This document shows positions 8,771 to 17,408 of a DNA stretch of 48,759 bases, one piece after another. Within the stretch, counting starts at the first letter, position 1. The number at the start of each line of letters is the position of its first letter. The DNA comes from Photobacterium sanguinicancri (GTDB lineage: Bacteria; Pseudomonadota; Gammaproteobacteria; Enterobacterales; Vibrionaceae): assembly GCF_002265265.1 (NCBI RefSeq), contig NZ_NOIF01000014.1:1-48759 (forward strand). The letters run 5' to 3'. The notes beneath the pieces are model-generated. The model saw only the letters and a list, made by a program, of their open reading frames with translations, had not been told where the DNA came from and made no database searches. The position numbers were made by a program, and so were the translations under genes.

Positions 8771-9403
8771 ATGTCATTAACAAATTACTATCATACTCAA
8801 TCTAATCGACCTCAACCTCGGGCTAGAGTTTCAATGGATGAATTGAGTATTGAGAAACAAAAAGAACTGCTTGCCAATATCGCATTGCACCGTGATAAGT
8901 CTTCGTTCGCTGTTATTTTTTCACATTTCAGCCCAAAAGTTCGTATCTACGGATTGAAGTACTTAAAGCAAGAAGCGGTTGCAATGGAGCTTGTCCAAGA
9001 AACAATGATGAAAGTGTGGCGCAAAGCCCATCTTTTTGATGGCTCGAAAGGAGCCGCATCAACATGGATTTACACCATCATGCGTAATCTTTGTTTTGAC
9101 ATGCTCCGTAAACAGCAATCAAGCAGAGAAGATAATTATAGTGACGATTTATGGCCTATTTTTGAAGAGCGGCTCGCAAGCCACACAGATGAACAAGCCA
9201 ATGCAACCTTGAGTGACGAGTTGCTGGTTTACATAGAGACCTTGCCCGAAGCACAGCAAGTAGTGGTGAAGGAGATTTATTTAAACCAACGATCTCATCA
9301 AGATGTCGCCGACCAGTTAGGCGTTCCTGTGGGAACAATTAAGTCACGATTGCGTCTTGGGTTACAAAAGTTACGAGGGCAATTGGAGAATAGCGATGAT
9401 TAA
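8771..9403 (+). CDS. rpoE: ECF sigma factor, RpoE/ECF11 type (ChrR-controlled)
   Basis: This 210-residue protein has only sigma regions 2 and 4. Region 2 includes the ELVQETMMKVWRKA core-binding segment and the DNA-melting block GAASTWIYTIMRNLCFDMLRK. Region 4 ends in the helix-turn-helix SHQDVADQLGVPVGTIKSRL. The next gene encodes a ChrR anti-sigma factor and overlaps by eight bases, which places it in the group responding to singlet oxygen and organic peroxides. The ATG at 8771 was chosen because longer starts lie within the previous gene. This is not the classical envelope-stress RpoE with RseA. No photolyase or cyclopropane synthase gene, common targets of this group, lies nearby. Confidence 0.9.
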   Translation: MSLTNYYHTQSNRPQPRARVSMDELSIEKQKELLANIALHRDKSSFAVIFSHFSPKVRIYGLKYLKQEAVAMELVQETMMKVWRKAHLFDGSKGAASTWIYTIMRNLCFDMLRKQQSSREDNYSDDLWPIFEERLASHTDEQANATLSDELLVYIETLPEAQQVVVKEIYLNQRSHQDVADQLGVPVGTIKSRLRLGLQKLRGQLENSDD

Positions 9404-10094
9404 ACATCACCCGCATGCAGCGTTAATGCAAGACTACGTGGAAGGTAAGCTACCGCTATCACTTTCAATTGCGGTCTCTGCTCATATTGAGCTATGCCCA
9501 TGCTGCCAACAGCAAGCCGATAAACTTACCACGCAAACAGCCATGCGCTCTTGGCGTGACGCCGAAACACCGACGGAGCCGAAAAGTGCTGTAGCATCTG
9601 CCGAAGCTGAATTTGATCTGCAAGCCAACTTTGATGCGATGTTTTCTGACATTGTAGAAAATGAAACAGCAGAGCCAATAGTGCATACACCGGTTGAAGT
9701 TACGACCGTGGAATGTAAAGGCTCGCGCTACCCACTACCACGTGCGCTTCGTAGTTTCGATGGTTTAAATTGGCATGGATTAGGTAAAATTACTCGTGCC
9801 CGTTTACCACTTGAAGAACAAGAAGTACGCGCAAGCCTGCTTCATATTGATAAAGAAGGCACAATTCCAGCACATACGCACAAAGGCTACGAATTAACAT
9901 TACTATTGGCAGGCGAATTCAGTGATGAGAATGGTGTATATCACGCTGGCGATTTTATTTGGCTAGATGCCTCTAACCATCACACCCCTGAAACCAAAGA
10001 AGGGTGTCTGTGCTATACAGTGGCAAATGCCCCGCTGCACTTTACTCAAGGTGTTAGCCAACTGCTAAATGGGATAGGTAAAGTCATTTACTAA
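9396..10094 (+). CDS. chrR: ChrR-type zinc anti-sigma factor with cupin domain
   Basis: ChrR holds its cognate ECF sigma inactive until singlet oxygen or a related oxidant is sensed. The N-terminal zinc-binding anti-sigma domain shows an early histidine pair and the HIELCPCC block (H-x3-C-x2-C) near residues 30-37. The C-terminal cupin domain has PAHTHKGYE, a later glycine turn and the HH pair at SNHHTPE, typical metal ligands. The ATG at 9396 has GGAG seven bases upstream and overlaps the sigma gene. A linker of about 60 residues separates the domains. Confidence 0.92.
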   Translation: MIKHHPHAALMQDYVEGKLPLSLSIAVSAHIELCPCCQQQADKLTTQTAMRSWRDAETPTEPKSAVASAEAEFDLQANFDAMFSDIVENETAEPIVHTPVEVTTVECKGSRYPLPRALRSFDGLNWHGLGKITRARLPLEEQEVRASLLHIDKEGTIPAHTHKGYELTLLLAGEFSDENGVYHAGDFIWLDASNHHTPETKEGCLCYTVANAPLHFTQGVSQLLNGIGKVIY

Positions 10095-10128
10095 GCTAAA
10101 TCGATTCAACCTAATTAGGCTTGCCCAA

Positions 10129-10160
10129 AAACACCGAGTGATCACTACTCGGTGTTTTTT
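10129..10160 (+). terminator. Terminator after sigma factor/chrR
   Basis: A 9-bp perfect stem (10131-10139 with 10147-10155) with a 7-base loop is followed by six Ts, a strong rho-independent terminator. Confidence 0.9.
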
Positions 10161-10701
10161 GCATTGTCGGCTCCCTCTGCTTGTGCTCCCTGTTCTTACC
10201 ATCCCCCCTACGCATTTTCACCTTGTAATAAAAGTTCAAAACCACATAAAAACGCCCTAAATGTAGTTTTATTACACCACTTATTTTCAGCTAAAATTGA
10301 ACTTCACGCAGAAAAGCACGATTTCGCTAAATCCACACTCTTAATGCCGCTATTTCATTAGGTCATTCATACAAAATCATTGTTTCCAATAGTGCTCCAA
10401 TTGACTTTTATTAGATTTACCCCAGCAAACATAAGCCATTGATTTAAAACAAAGCAAAGTGAATATTGGAATTTAACATTTCATTACCAATCACACATTG
10501 GTGATTTGTCTGATGAAATCACCAAATAAAAAGCATAGCGAACTGTATTTTCATACTTACAATATTCTTCCCACGACGTCGTAGAAATCGAAACACCAAG
10601 AAAAATTCACGAAAGTTACAACATTAATAATTACAAAATCGACTACCGCTTTAGTGCACACAACACTCGGCATGGATAGTCACGATAGAGTGGAATACAG
10701 C
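10161..10701 (+). promoter_or_regulatory. Long lldP upstream region with overlapping inverted repeats
   Basis: This stretch of about 540 bases holds no convincing gene; a 69-codon frame inside it begins within the preceding terminator. Its notable part is 10486-10525. ACCAAT (10486-10491) pairs with ATTGGT (10497-10502). A perfect 10-bp repeat follows, TTGGTGATTT (10498-10507) with AAATCACCAA (10516-10525). The two structures share bases and cannot form together. The TTGGT/ACCAA content recalls GntR-family LldR or PdhR sites, but spacing and orientation differ. Confidence 0.45.
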
Positions 10702-12285
10702 ATGTTAAACCTTGTTATTTCGGTAGTCCCTATCTTGCTACTGATATGGATGATGACCAAAAAGAATGCATTGCCATCGCACATCGCGTTACCGGTGACG
10801 GCATTATTAATTGGTGCCCTACAACTTTTTTACTTTGGTTCAGATGTCACCTTACTTAGCGCCAATATTGTCGCAGGGATGTTATCTGCCATTACCCCAA
10901 TTTCTATTATTGCGGGCGCCATTTTATTAAACCGAACAATCGCCCTTTCAGGCGCTGAAGATGTTATTCGCCAATGGCTAGAAACCATCAGCCGCAACCA
11001 AGTTGCACAGCTAATGATTATTGGTTGGGCATTTGCTTTTATGATTGAAGGTGCATCAGGTTTTGGTACACCCGCGGCCATCGCTGCACCTATCCTAGTT
11101 GGTTTAGGCTTTAATCCACTTAAAGTCGCAATGTTAGCGCTGGTGATGAACTCTGTTCCCGTTTCTTTCGGTGCCGTTGGGACGCCAACATGGTTTGGCT
11201 TCGGCAATTTAGGGCTAAGCGACAGTGAGCTACTTGAAGTCGGTCGTAATTCAGCACTAATGCATGCTATTGCTGCCTTTGTCATTCCTGTATTGGCATT
11301 GCGCTTTGTGGTTAGCTGGCAGCAAATTCGTCGCAATATGCTGTTTATCCAATTGAGCATTCTTGCTTGTACTGTGCCTTATATCCTATTTGCACAATGG
11401 AACTACGAGTTCCCATCCCTGATTGGTGGTGCTATTGGTTTAGCGGTATCAATTGTTCTTGCCCGTTACAAGGTGGGGTTAGAAGAACCTGAAGCCGATA
11501 CACAACATAAGACAACACACATTCCGTTTGGTCAGATTGTAAAAGCAATGAGCCCAACTTTGATGTTAATCGTCATCTTAATTGTTACCCGTATTCAGCA
11601 ATTAGGCATTAAAGGCATGCTAACCGATGCAACGCCAATGCTTAACTTGAACTTAGGTTTCTTGGGTGATTTGTCTATTAGCCAAGCGCTAATCATCAAA
11701 CTGAGTAATATTCTAGGTACTGAAACCGCATGGGCTTACAAAACATTGTACGTGCCTGCATTAATCCCTTTCTTCTTAGTTGTGCTGATTTCAATCCCAG
11801 TGTTCAAGCTACCAAAGGCTGTGGTTAAGCAAGTATTTAGCGAAACAGCTAGCCGTATCAAGATGCCGTTTATCGCATTAGTGGGCGCATTGATTATGGT
11901 GAAGTTCATGATGATGGGTGGCGATAATTCGCCAATCATGACAACAGGACGCGCGTTCTCTGATTTAACAGGTACAAACTGGCAGTTCTTTGCTTCTTAC
12001 CTTGGTGCACTAGGGGCATTTTTCTCTGGCTCTGCCACGGTATCGAACCTGACTTTCGGTGGTATCCAACAAACCATCGCCCACACCGTTGGCTTACCCG
12101 ACACGACTATTTTAGCCCTACAGTCTGTTGGTGGCTCTATGGGTAACATGGTGTGCATTAACAATATTATTGCGGTATCTACAATCTTAGGGATAGCGAA
12201 TAAAGAAGGTTACATCATTAAGCGTACCGTTATACCTATGGTGCTTTATGGTGCAATTGTTGCGGTAGTGAGTGTGTTTATTTAA
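10702..12285 (+). CDS. lldP: L-lactate permease
   Basis: This integral membrane transporter of the LctP family brings lactate into the cell with protons. From the ATG at 10702 it has 527 residues and about twelve hydrophobic segments. Family blocks visible include EGASGFGTPAAIAAPILVG, SVPVSFGAVGTPTWFG, FFSGSATVSNLTFGG and the C-terminal LALQSVGGSMGNMVCINNI. An upstream in-frame ATG at 10654 would add a polar N-terminus unlike the family. The lutABC-type oxidation genes follow on the same strand, so import and oxidation of lactate are linked here. Confidence 0.93.
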   Translation: MLNLVISVVPILLLIWMMTKKNALPSHIALPVTALLIGALQLFYFGSDVTLLSANIVAGMLSAITPISIIAGAILLNRTIALSGAEDVIRQWLETISRNQVAQLMIIGWAFAFMIEGASGFGTPAAIAAPILVGLGFNPLKVAMLALVMNSVPVSFGAVGTPTWFGFGNLGLSDSELLEVGRNSALMHAIAAFVIPVLALRFVVSWQQIRRNMLFIQLSILACTVPYILFAQWNYEFPSLIGGAIGLAVSIVLARYKVGLEEPEADTQHKTTHIPFGQIVKAMSPTLMLIVILIVTRIQQLGIKGMLTDATPMLNLNLGFLGDLSISQALIIKLSNILGTETAWAYKTLYVPALIPFFLVVLISIPVFKLPKAVVKQVFSETASRIKMPFIALVGALIMVKFMMMGGDNSPIMTTGRAFSDLTGTNWQFFASYLGALGAFFSGSATVSNLTFGGIQQTIAHTVGLPDTTILALQSVGGSMGNMVCINNIIAVSTILGIANKEGYIIKRTVIPMVLYGAIVAVVSVFI

Positions 12286-12388
12286 TAAAGACTCGCTACA
12301 AGCGCAGCATTCGGAGCGATTAGGAACCAATCCGTACCCATAATAATAAGAAGAAACATCAGTAACACAATTAGAGACACACAATAAA

Positions 12389-12467
12389 CGGCCTCGCATC
12401 AGGGGCCGACTTTTAGTCCATCTCGATACGTTCTTATACTTGTATAGATAGGTCAGTATCGAGATGG
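12389..12467 (+). other. Two hairpins between lldP and the lut operon
   Basis: A short hairpin, CGGCC (12389-12393) with GGCCG (12404-12408) and a brief T-run, may end lldP transcription. A long one follows: 12-bp arms CCATCTCGATAC (12418-12429) and GTATCGAGATGG (12456-12467), perfectly complementary, around a 26-base loop that contains ATAC/GTAT. Two more small inverted repeats lie before lutA, at 12479-12493 and 12509-12523. Termination, attenuation or protein binding are all possible. Confidence 0.5.
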
Positions 12468-12537
12468 GTATAAACAGACAACGCTAAGCGTTGCCAGAAT
12501 CACTATACGGTAGCAATGCTGCCAACTGGAGCAATGT

Positions 12538-13257
12538 ATGAAGGTTAACTTCTTTGTCACCTGTCTATGCGACACGGTAAAAGCTGAAGTAGCTAAAAAA
12601 ACAGTCCTGTTACTCGAACAACTTGGCTGCGATGTTATTTTCCCTGAGCAACAAGGTTGCTGTGGTCAACCTTCTCTCAATAGTGGCTATATCGACAGCA
12701 GTAAACCTGCAATGAAAAACCTTATTCGCGCATTTGAGTGTAATGATCTACCGATTGTGACCCCTGCAGGCTCATGCGCAGCATCGGTAAAACGTTACCC
12801 AGAATATCTGGCTGATGAACCAGAATGGGCGGAGCGTGCGCAGAAAGTTGCGGATCGTCTGTTTGAATTAACCCAATTTGTCGTAAATACCTTAGGTGTT
12901 GAGAACGTTGGCGCCCGTCTTGAAGGACGTGGTGTATATCACCCGTCGTGTAGCTTAATCCGTAAATTGAACGTTCGTGAAGAACCACTCAAGCTGCTCG
13001 CGAATGTCGAGGGTTTAGAGTTGCTACCGATTGAGAACCAAGAAACCTGTTGTGGGTTTGGCGGAACCTTCTCTGTGAAAATGGCCGAAATTTCTGGTGA
13101 GATGGTCAAAGAAAAGGTCCATCACATCTCAGCGGTAGAACCTGATTTTCTTATCGGCGCAGATGTTAGCTGCCTAATCAACATTGGTGGCCGTCTTAAC
13201 CGTGAAGGTAAACCCGTTAAAGTAATGCACATTGTTGATGTGCTGATGAGCCGCTAA
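12538..13257 (+). CDS. lutA: L-lactate oxidation complex protein LutA/YkgE-like
   Basis: LutABC-type complexes (YkgEFG in E. coli) oxidise L-lactate to pyruvate in the cytoplasm. This 239-residue subunit carries two cysteine-rich domains of the heterodisulfide-reductase type, with [12 protein letters not shown] near residues 40-51 and [11 protein letters not shown] near 168-178. An early cysteine pair lies in TCLCDT. GGAG is seven bases before the ATG. The lutB gene begins 11 bases after the stop, and lldP lies upstream. Confidence 0.92.
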   Translation: MKVNFFVTCLCDTVKAEVAKKTVLLLEQLGCDVIFPEQQGCCGQPSLNSGYIDSSKPAMKNLIRAFECNDLPIVTPAGSCAASVKRYPEYLADEPEWAERAQKVADRLFELTQFVVNTLGVENVGARLEGRGVYHPSCSLIRKLNVREEPLKLLANVEGLELLPIENQETCCGFGGTFSVKMAEISGEMVKEKVHHISAVEPDFLIGADVSCLINIGGRLNREGKPVKVMHIVDVLMSR

Positions 13258-13268
13258 GGAGATCACAC

Positions 13269-14678
13269 ATGTCGATGAAAACCAGCAATGTAAAATTTAA
13301 AGATCGTATTAAAGTCCAAATGAAAGATGACTTTATGCGTAAATCTGTCGCCAATGCCCAAACCCGTATGTACGCCAACCGCCAAAAAGCGGCAGACAAA
13401 CTTGGCAACTGGGAAGAATGGCGCGAAATGGGGATGGATATTCGTAACCATGTTCTAGAGAACTTGGATTACTACCTGCATCAACTGAGCGAAAGTGTCG
13501 AAAAAAATGGCGGTCAGGTCTTCTTTGCCCACACCGCAGAAGAAGCCACTAGCTATGTAGAAAGCATTATTCAGGCAAAAAATGCCAAAAAAGTCGTTAA
13601 GTCTAAATCCATGGTAACGGAAGAAATTAACCTCAACCATGTAATTGAACGTAACGGCTGTGAAGTAGTAGAAACCGATTTAGGCGAATATATTCTTCAA
13701 GTCGATGACTGCGATCCCCCATCGCACATCGTTGTGCCAGCCCTGCACAAAAACCGCTACCAGATCCGTGATATTTTCCAAGATAAAATTGGTTATCAAG
13801 GCAGTGAAGACCCTGAAGAATTAACCCGCTACGTGCGTGATTACATTCGCCACGATTTTCTTGAAGCAGACATTGGTATTACTGGCTGTAACTTCGCCGT
13901 GGCAGATTCCGGCACAGTTACACTCGTCACTAATGAAGGTAATGCTCGTCTTGCGACTAGCTTACCCAAAACACATATCGCGGTAATGGGGATGGAGCGT
14001 ATTGTTCCTACCTTTGAAGAGCTGGATATTGTTATCAGCCTCTTGTGCCGCAGTGCTGTTGGCTTGCCGCTAACTGGCTATGTCACCGCACTAACAGGTC
14101 CGCGCGAAGATGATCAAACTGACGGCCCTGAAGAGTTCCATTTAGTGATCGTCGATAACGGTCGCTCAGATATATTAGGATCAGAATTTCGCGACATTCT
14201 ACGCTGTGTGCGTTGCGCGGCTTGTGTTAACACTTGCCCTGCTTACCGCCATATTGGTGGTCAATCTTACGGCTCTATCTATTCTGGCCCAATTGGTGCT
14301 GTTTTGTCACCGCTACTGGGTGGCTACGATGATTTCAAAGATCTGCCTTATGCCTGTAGTTTGTGTAAGGCCTGCCATGATGTATGCCCAGTAAAAATTC
14401 CACTTTCAGACCTGCTACTGAAACACCGCCAGAAAATGGGTGAACAGAAAGTCACACCATTGGGCGAACGTGCATCTGTTGGTGTATTCAATTTCATTAA
14501 TGCTCGACCAATTCTATGGGATACCACCGTACGCGTGGGTGCCACAATGGCCAGCGGCCTAATTCGAAATGGTAAGTTACCCGTAAATATGGGTGCGATT
14601 AGTGAGTGGACTGAAGCGCGCGATTTACCTACACCAGACGGTCAATCTTTCCGTAGCTGGTTCAAAAACCGTAATTAA
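13269..14678 (+). CDS. lutB: L-lactate oxidation iron-sulfur protein LutB/YkgF-like
   Basis: The 469-residue subunit has an N-terminal LUD (lactate utilisation) domain, with [11 protein letters not shown] and [13 protein letters not shown] near residues 205-240. A ferredoxin-like part follows with two four-cysteine sets, [12 protein letters not shown] near 312-323 and [12 protein letters not shown] near 362-373, for two [4Fe-4S] clusters. It should pass electrons from lactate within the LutABC complex. AAGGAGATC precedes the start, and lutC follows closely. Confidence 0.94.
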   Translation: MSMKTSNVKFKDRIKVQMKDDFMRKSVANAQTRMYANRQKAADKLGNWEEWREMGMDIRNHVLENLDYYLHQLSESVEKNGGQVFFAHTAEEATSYVESIIQAKNAKKVVKSKSMVTEEINLNHVIERNGCEVVETDLGEYILQVDDCDPPSHIVVPALHKNRYQIRDIFQDKIGYQGSEDPEELTRYVRDYIRHDFLEADIGITGCNFAVADSGTVTLVTNEGNARLATSLPKTHIAVMGMERIVPTFEELDIVISLLCRSAVGLPLTGYVTALTGPREDDQTDGPEEFHLVIVDNGRSDILGSEFRDILRCVRCAACVNTCPAYRHIGGQSYGSIYSGPIGAVLSPLLGGYDDFKDLPYACSLCKACHDVCPVKIPLSDLLLKHRQKMGEQKVTPLGERASVGVFNFINARPILWDTTVRVGATMASGLIRNGKLPVNMGAISEWTEARDLPTPDGQSFRSWFKNRN

Positions 14679-14693
14679 CGAGGAGTGGCAATC

Positions 14694-15440
14694 ATGAGTC
14701 AAATTCATAATCGCGACAGTTTCTTAGATAACATTGCAGAAAAACTAGGCCGCCCTCGCCAAATCGAAGCGGTTGAGCGACCAGCACTGAAATACACCTG
14801 CCACCAAGAAGTGATGGCAGATTACAGCCTAGATGAACTAAAAGCGGCACTAGTTGATTACACGCACACCGCATTAGGTGCGCATGCTGTTGAAACAACA
14901 CAAGCTGATCTTACCCAGACATTGGCGGCGGTATGTGAAAAATACTGTGAAGATGAAACACAAGATGCAGACGCTCCGGCTAAAGTGGAAGAAACGGTAA
15001 TTTCAGCCGACCCGCGTTTATTAAACTTAATCGATGTAGAGCAGCTAAAGACTGACACTCACCATGTCCACGTCTGGAACCCAGAACTCGGTTACGCACC
15101 TAACATTGAAGTGGCTGAACGCGCAAAGGTAGGCGTGGTATTTGCCGAACAAGCCTTAGCTGAGTCTGGCACTATGGTGCTTTACAGCAACCCAGCACAA
15201 GGCCGTGCAATCAGCCTACTACCTGAAGCATCCGTGTTTGTTGTACCTAAAAGTACTTTGGTGGCGCGCTTAACCCAAGCAACCGCCAAACTACACGAGA
15301 AAGCGCAAAAAGGTGAACGTATGCCATCCTGCGTTAACTTCATCTCTGGTCCTAGTTCAACAGCCGATATCGAGTTAATCAAAGTGGTTGGTGTTCACGG
15401 CCCTATTTATGCGACTTACGTGATTATCGACGACCTATAA
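14694..15440 (+). CDS. lutC: Lactate utilisation protein LutC/YkgG-like
   Basis: This is the third subunit of the lactate oxidation complex, a single LUD-domain protein of about 248 residues. It shows the conserved AEQALAESGTMVLYS block and the C-terminal ISGPSSTADIELIKVVGVHGP signature. The ATG at 14694 has GAGGAG upstream at good spacing; a GTG at 14685 lies on that ribosome binding site and is unlikely. It ends the operon, and a terminator follows within 60 bases. Confidence 0.92.
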   Translation: MSQIHNRDSFLDNIAEKLGRPRQIEAVERPALKYTCHQEVMADYSLDELKAALVDYTHTALGAHAVETTQADLTQTLAAVCEKYCEDETQDADAPAKVEETVISADPRLLNLIDVEQLKTDTHHVHVWNPELGYAPNIEVAERAKVGVVFAEQALAESGTMVLYSNPAQGRAISLLPEASVFVVPKSTLVARLTQATAKLHEKAQKGERMPSCVNFISGPSSTADIELIKVVGVHGPIYATYVIIDDL

Positions 15441-15463
15441 GTCAAATCAATAGTTAAAGAGTC

Positions 15464-15497
15464 AAGGCTATGCTTCAATTGGAGCATGGCCTTTTTA
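15464..15497 (+). terminator. Terminator after lutC
   Basis: An 11-bp stem with one wobble pair (15464-15474 with 15483-15493) is followed by five Ts. It separates the lut operon from the LysR gene. Confidence 0.85.
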
Positions 15498-15556
15498 GCT
15501 TTATACTACTTTCCTATATACCTGATTTATCACTATCACCATTAACGAGTTCTTTT

Positions 15557-16462
15557 ATGCCTCAAATCGACGATTTAGTGTTATTTACCCAAGTGATCGA
15601 GCATGGCTCTTTTAGCAAGGTCGCGGAAATAAACAAAATAACTAAATCGGTCGTCAGTAAGCGCATCAGTAAGTTAGAAAATGAGCTTGGTGTACAACTG
15701 ATTTACCGCACAACACGAAAGTTGACGCTGACAGAACCCGGTTCTGTGCTGTTCCATCGTGCCAAAGAAATCAATCAAGTGGCACAATCCGCCTTTGATG
15801 CTGTCACTGGCTATAGCGAAGCACTATCAGGTAATATTCGAGTTTCTGTTCCCACCATTTCAGGCGAACTTCTACTGGCTGAAGCCTTGTCCGATTTTTG
15901 CCAAAGTCACCCAGGCTTAACTGTCGAAATGTCGATGGATAATCACTTCGTTGACTTAGTATCAGACAACTTTGACCTTGTTATTCGTACTGGCTACTTA
16001 GAAGATTCCAGCCTCATTGCTCGCCATATCTTCAACTCTCGTTGGATGATTTGTGCCTCGCCAAATTATATTGCGCAATTTGGCTTACCTGAAACCCCCA
16101 AAGGTTTGCTACACCACAATTGCTTGGGTTATACCCAGCAAAGTACCGGGCCCTTTGATTGGTTATTCATCCGTAACAATAACGAAAATTACACTTTAAA
16201 AGTTGCAGGTAATTTTGCCTCAGATAATGCAGCAGCATTGAAAAAGGCGGCACTCAAGGGTAACGGGATTGCCTACCTACCCACCTGTTTAATTTATGAT
16301 GAATTACAACGCGGTGAGCTGATTGAAGTCCTGCCAAAACACTCGGGAAAAGTAGTTGGTATTTACGCAGTTTATCCTTATACCAAAAAACCATCTAAAC
16401 GAATTCAGGCCTTAATTGAGCATATTCGTGAACGCTACATGGGGATTAAAGAGCGCTTTTAA
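15557..16462 (+). CDS. LysR-family transcriptional regulator
   Basis: The 301-residue protein begins MPQIDDLVLFTQVIEHGSFS, with a winged helix-turn-helix including KITKSVVSKRISKLENELG. The CrgA-type substrate domain has the typical SGNIRVSVP start and DLVIRTG. The longer frame from 15470 runs through the lut terminator, so the ATG at 15557 is preferred. It resembles the AaeR/CrgA subgroup. Lying directly after lutABC it may regulate lactate genes, but many such regulators act elsewhere and the effector is unknown. Confidence 0.88.
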   Translation: MPQIDDLVLFTQVIEHGSFSKVAEINKITKSVVSKRISKLENELGVQLIYRTTRKLTLTEPGSVLFHRAKEINQVAQSAFDAVTGYSEALSGNIRVSVPTISGELLLAEALSDFCQSHPGLTVEMSMDNHFVDLVSDNFDLVIRTGYLEDSSLIARHIFNSRWMICASPNYIAQFGLPETPKGLLHHNCLGYTQQSTGPFDWLFIRNNNENYTLKVAGNFASDNAAALKKAALKGNGIAYLPTCLIYDELQRGELIEVLPKHSGKVVGIYAVYPYTKKPSKRIQALIEHIRERYMGIKERF

Positions 16463-16477
16463 TGCCATGATTACGAG

Positions 16478-17194
16478 CTAACCTCCACTGTCGATCTGAA
16501 TCATGACTGCATCAGGTCGCCAGTACTCAAACTCGCAATCAATAAGCTCGCCGTCTTGCTTGTAGTTTACCCGGCATATTTTCATTACAGGCTGGCCTTC
16601 GGCTAAGTTCAGTGCTTTGGCGACATGAGCAGGTGCTGCGGTTGGAATCACGTCAAAGCGTGAACGTTGTGTTTCATAACCGTATTTTTCTCGATAAAGT
16701 CGCGTCAATGACAGTGTCAGATCCTCTGCCAATATATGGGGAAACAATGCGGCTTTTAAGCAATTTTCAACAAATAATACAGCTCTCCCATCAATATACC
16801 TCAAGCGTTCAATAACATGGATTTGCACCATTTCCTGAAGATCGAGTGCTTTAGCATAGTCACCTACCGCCACTTCGGTGCGAATATTCAGCAAGCGGGT
16901 TTCAGCACTCCTATGCTGTTCACTAATCATGTGATGAAAGTGACTTCGTGACAGCGGGTTATAGCAGATTCGATCGGGCGATACATACCAGCCACGCCGC
17001 TCCTCGCGATAAATAAGCCCTTCGGTTTCTAACGACACTAATACATCTTTAATGGTGATACGTGTTGTTGCAAACAGTTCACTTAGCTCTCTTTCAGAAG
17101 GTAGTTTCTGTCTTTGGCTGATCAAACGTGACTGCATTTGCTGGCGAAGAATCGTTTTTATTTTTCCTAGCTGTGTATTTGCGTGTGTGCCCAT
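16478..17194 (-). CDS. GntR/HutC-family regulator with UTRA domain, PhnR-like
   Basis: This 238-residue protein has an N-terminal GntR winged helix (LPSERELSELFATTRITIKDVLVSLETEG, broken here only by its loop; wing at RRGWYVSP) and a C-terminal UTRA ligand domain. It resembles PhnR/PhnF regulators of phosphonate and organophosphate uptake. It is divergent from a phosphorus-compound ABC operon, 214 bases away. The ATG at 17194 was chosen because the 26 residues upstream form an unrelated hydrophobic stretch. A TGATCTAGTCCA site just upstream of its start suggests autoregulation. Confidence 0.88.
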   Translation of the reverse strand: MGTHANTQLGKIKTILRQQMQSRLISQRQKLPSERELSELFATTRITIKDVLVSLETEGLIYREERRGWYVSPDRICYNPLSRSHFHHMISEQHRSAETRLLNIRTEVAVGDYAKALDLQEMVQIHVIERLRYIDGRAVLFVENCLKAALFPHILAEDLTLSLTRLYREKYGYETQRSRFDVIPTAAPAHVAKALNLAEGQPVMKICRVNYKQDGELIDCEFEYWRPDAVMIQIDSGG

Positions 17195-17197
17195 CTC

Positions 17198-17209
17198 TGA
17201 TCTAGTCCA
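17198..17209. promoter_or_regulatory. Operator-like site upstream of the GntR gene
   Basis: TGATCTAGTCCA matches ten of twelve positions of TGGTCTAGACCA, a form bound by HutC-subfamily regulators such as PhnF. It lies four bases upstream of the regulator start, and a near copy lies before the divergent operon. Assigning it to this regulator is inference. Confidence 0.5.
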
Positions 17210-17382
17210 ACAACCATAATTGATGAACAAGATAAGACAGCTAAATAACAATTTAATGACAATATCTTTCACTGCTCCCTATTGGATTATTGAAATATTC
17301 ACGACATATAACCGCATTAAAACTGTAAAAAAACTCCATTAAAAGCGTCATATTCCTTCCCTACCATACAAGTCGAACTTAC

Positions 17383-17394
17383 TGACCTAGTCCA
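17383..17394. promoter_or_regulatory. Operator-like site before the binding-protein gene
   Basis: TGACCTAGTCCA differs by one base from the site at 17198 and is in the same orientation. It sits immediately upstream of the AAGGA ribosome binding site of the operon's first gene, where a bound repressor would act as a roadblock. Confidence 0.5.
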
Positions 17395-17408
17395 GAAGGA
17401 TGGAGACA

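Noticed and set aside
10152-10361. 69-codon plus-strand frame after chrR
   Set aside because: It begins inside the chrR terminator, has no ribosome binding site and a composition (Ser/His/Pro/Cys-rich) unlike neighbouring proteins.
10830-11360. 176-codon antisense frame within lldP
   Set aside because: Longer than most shadows, but lldP is an unmistakable permease and this frame has no independent features.
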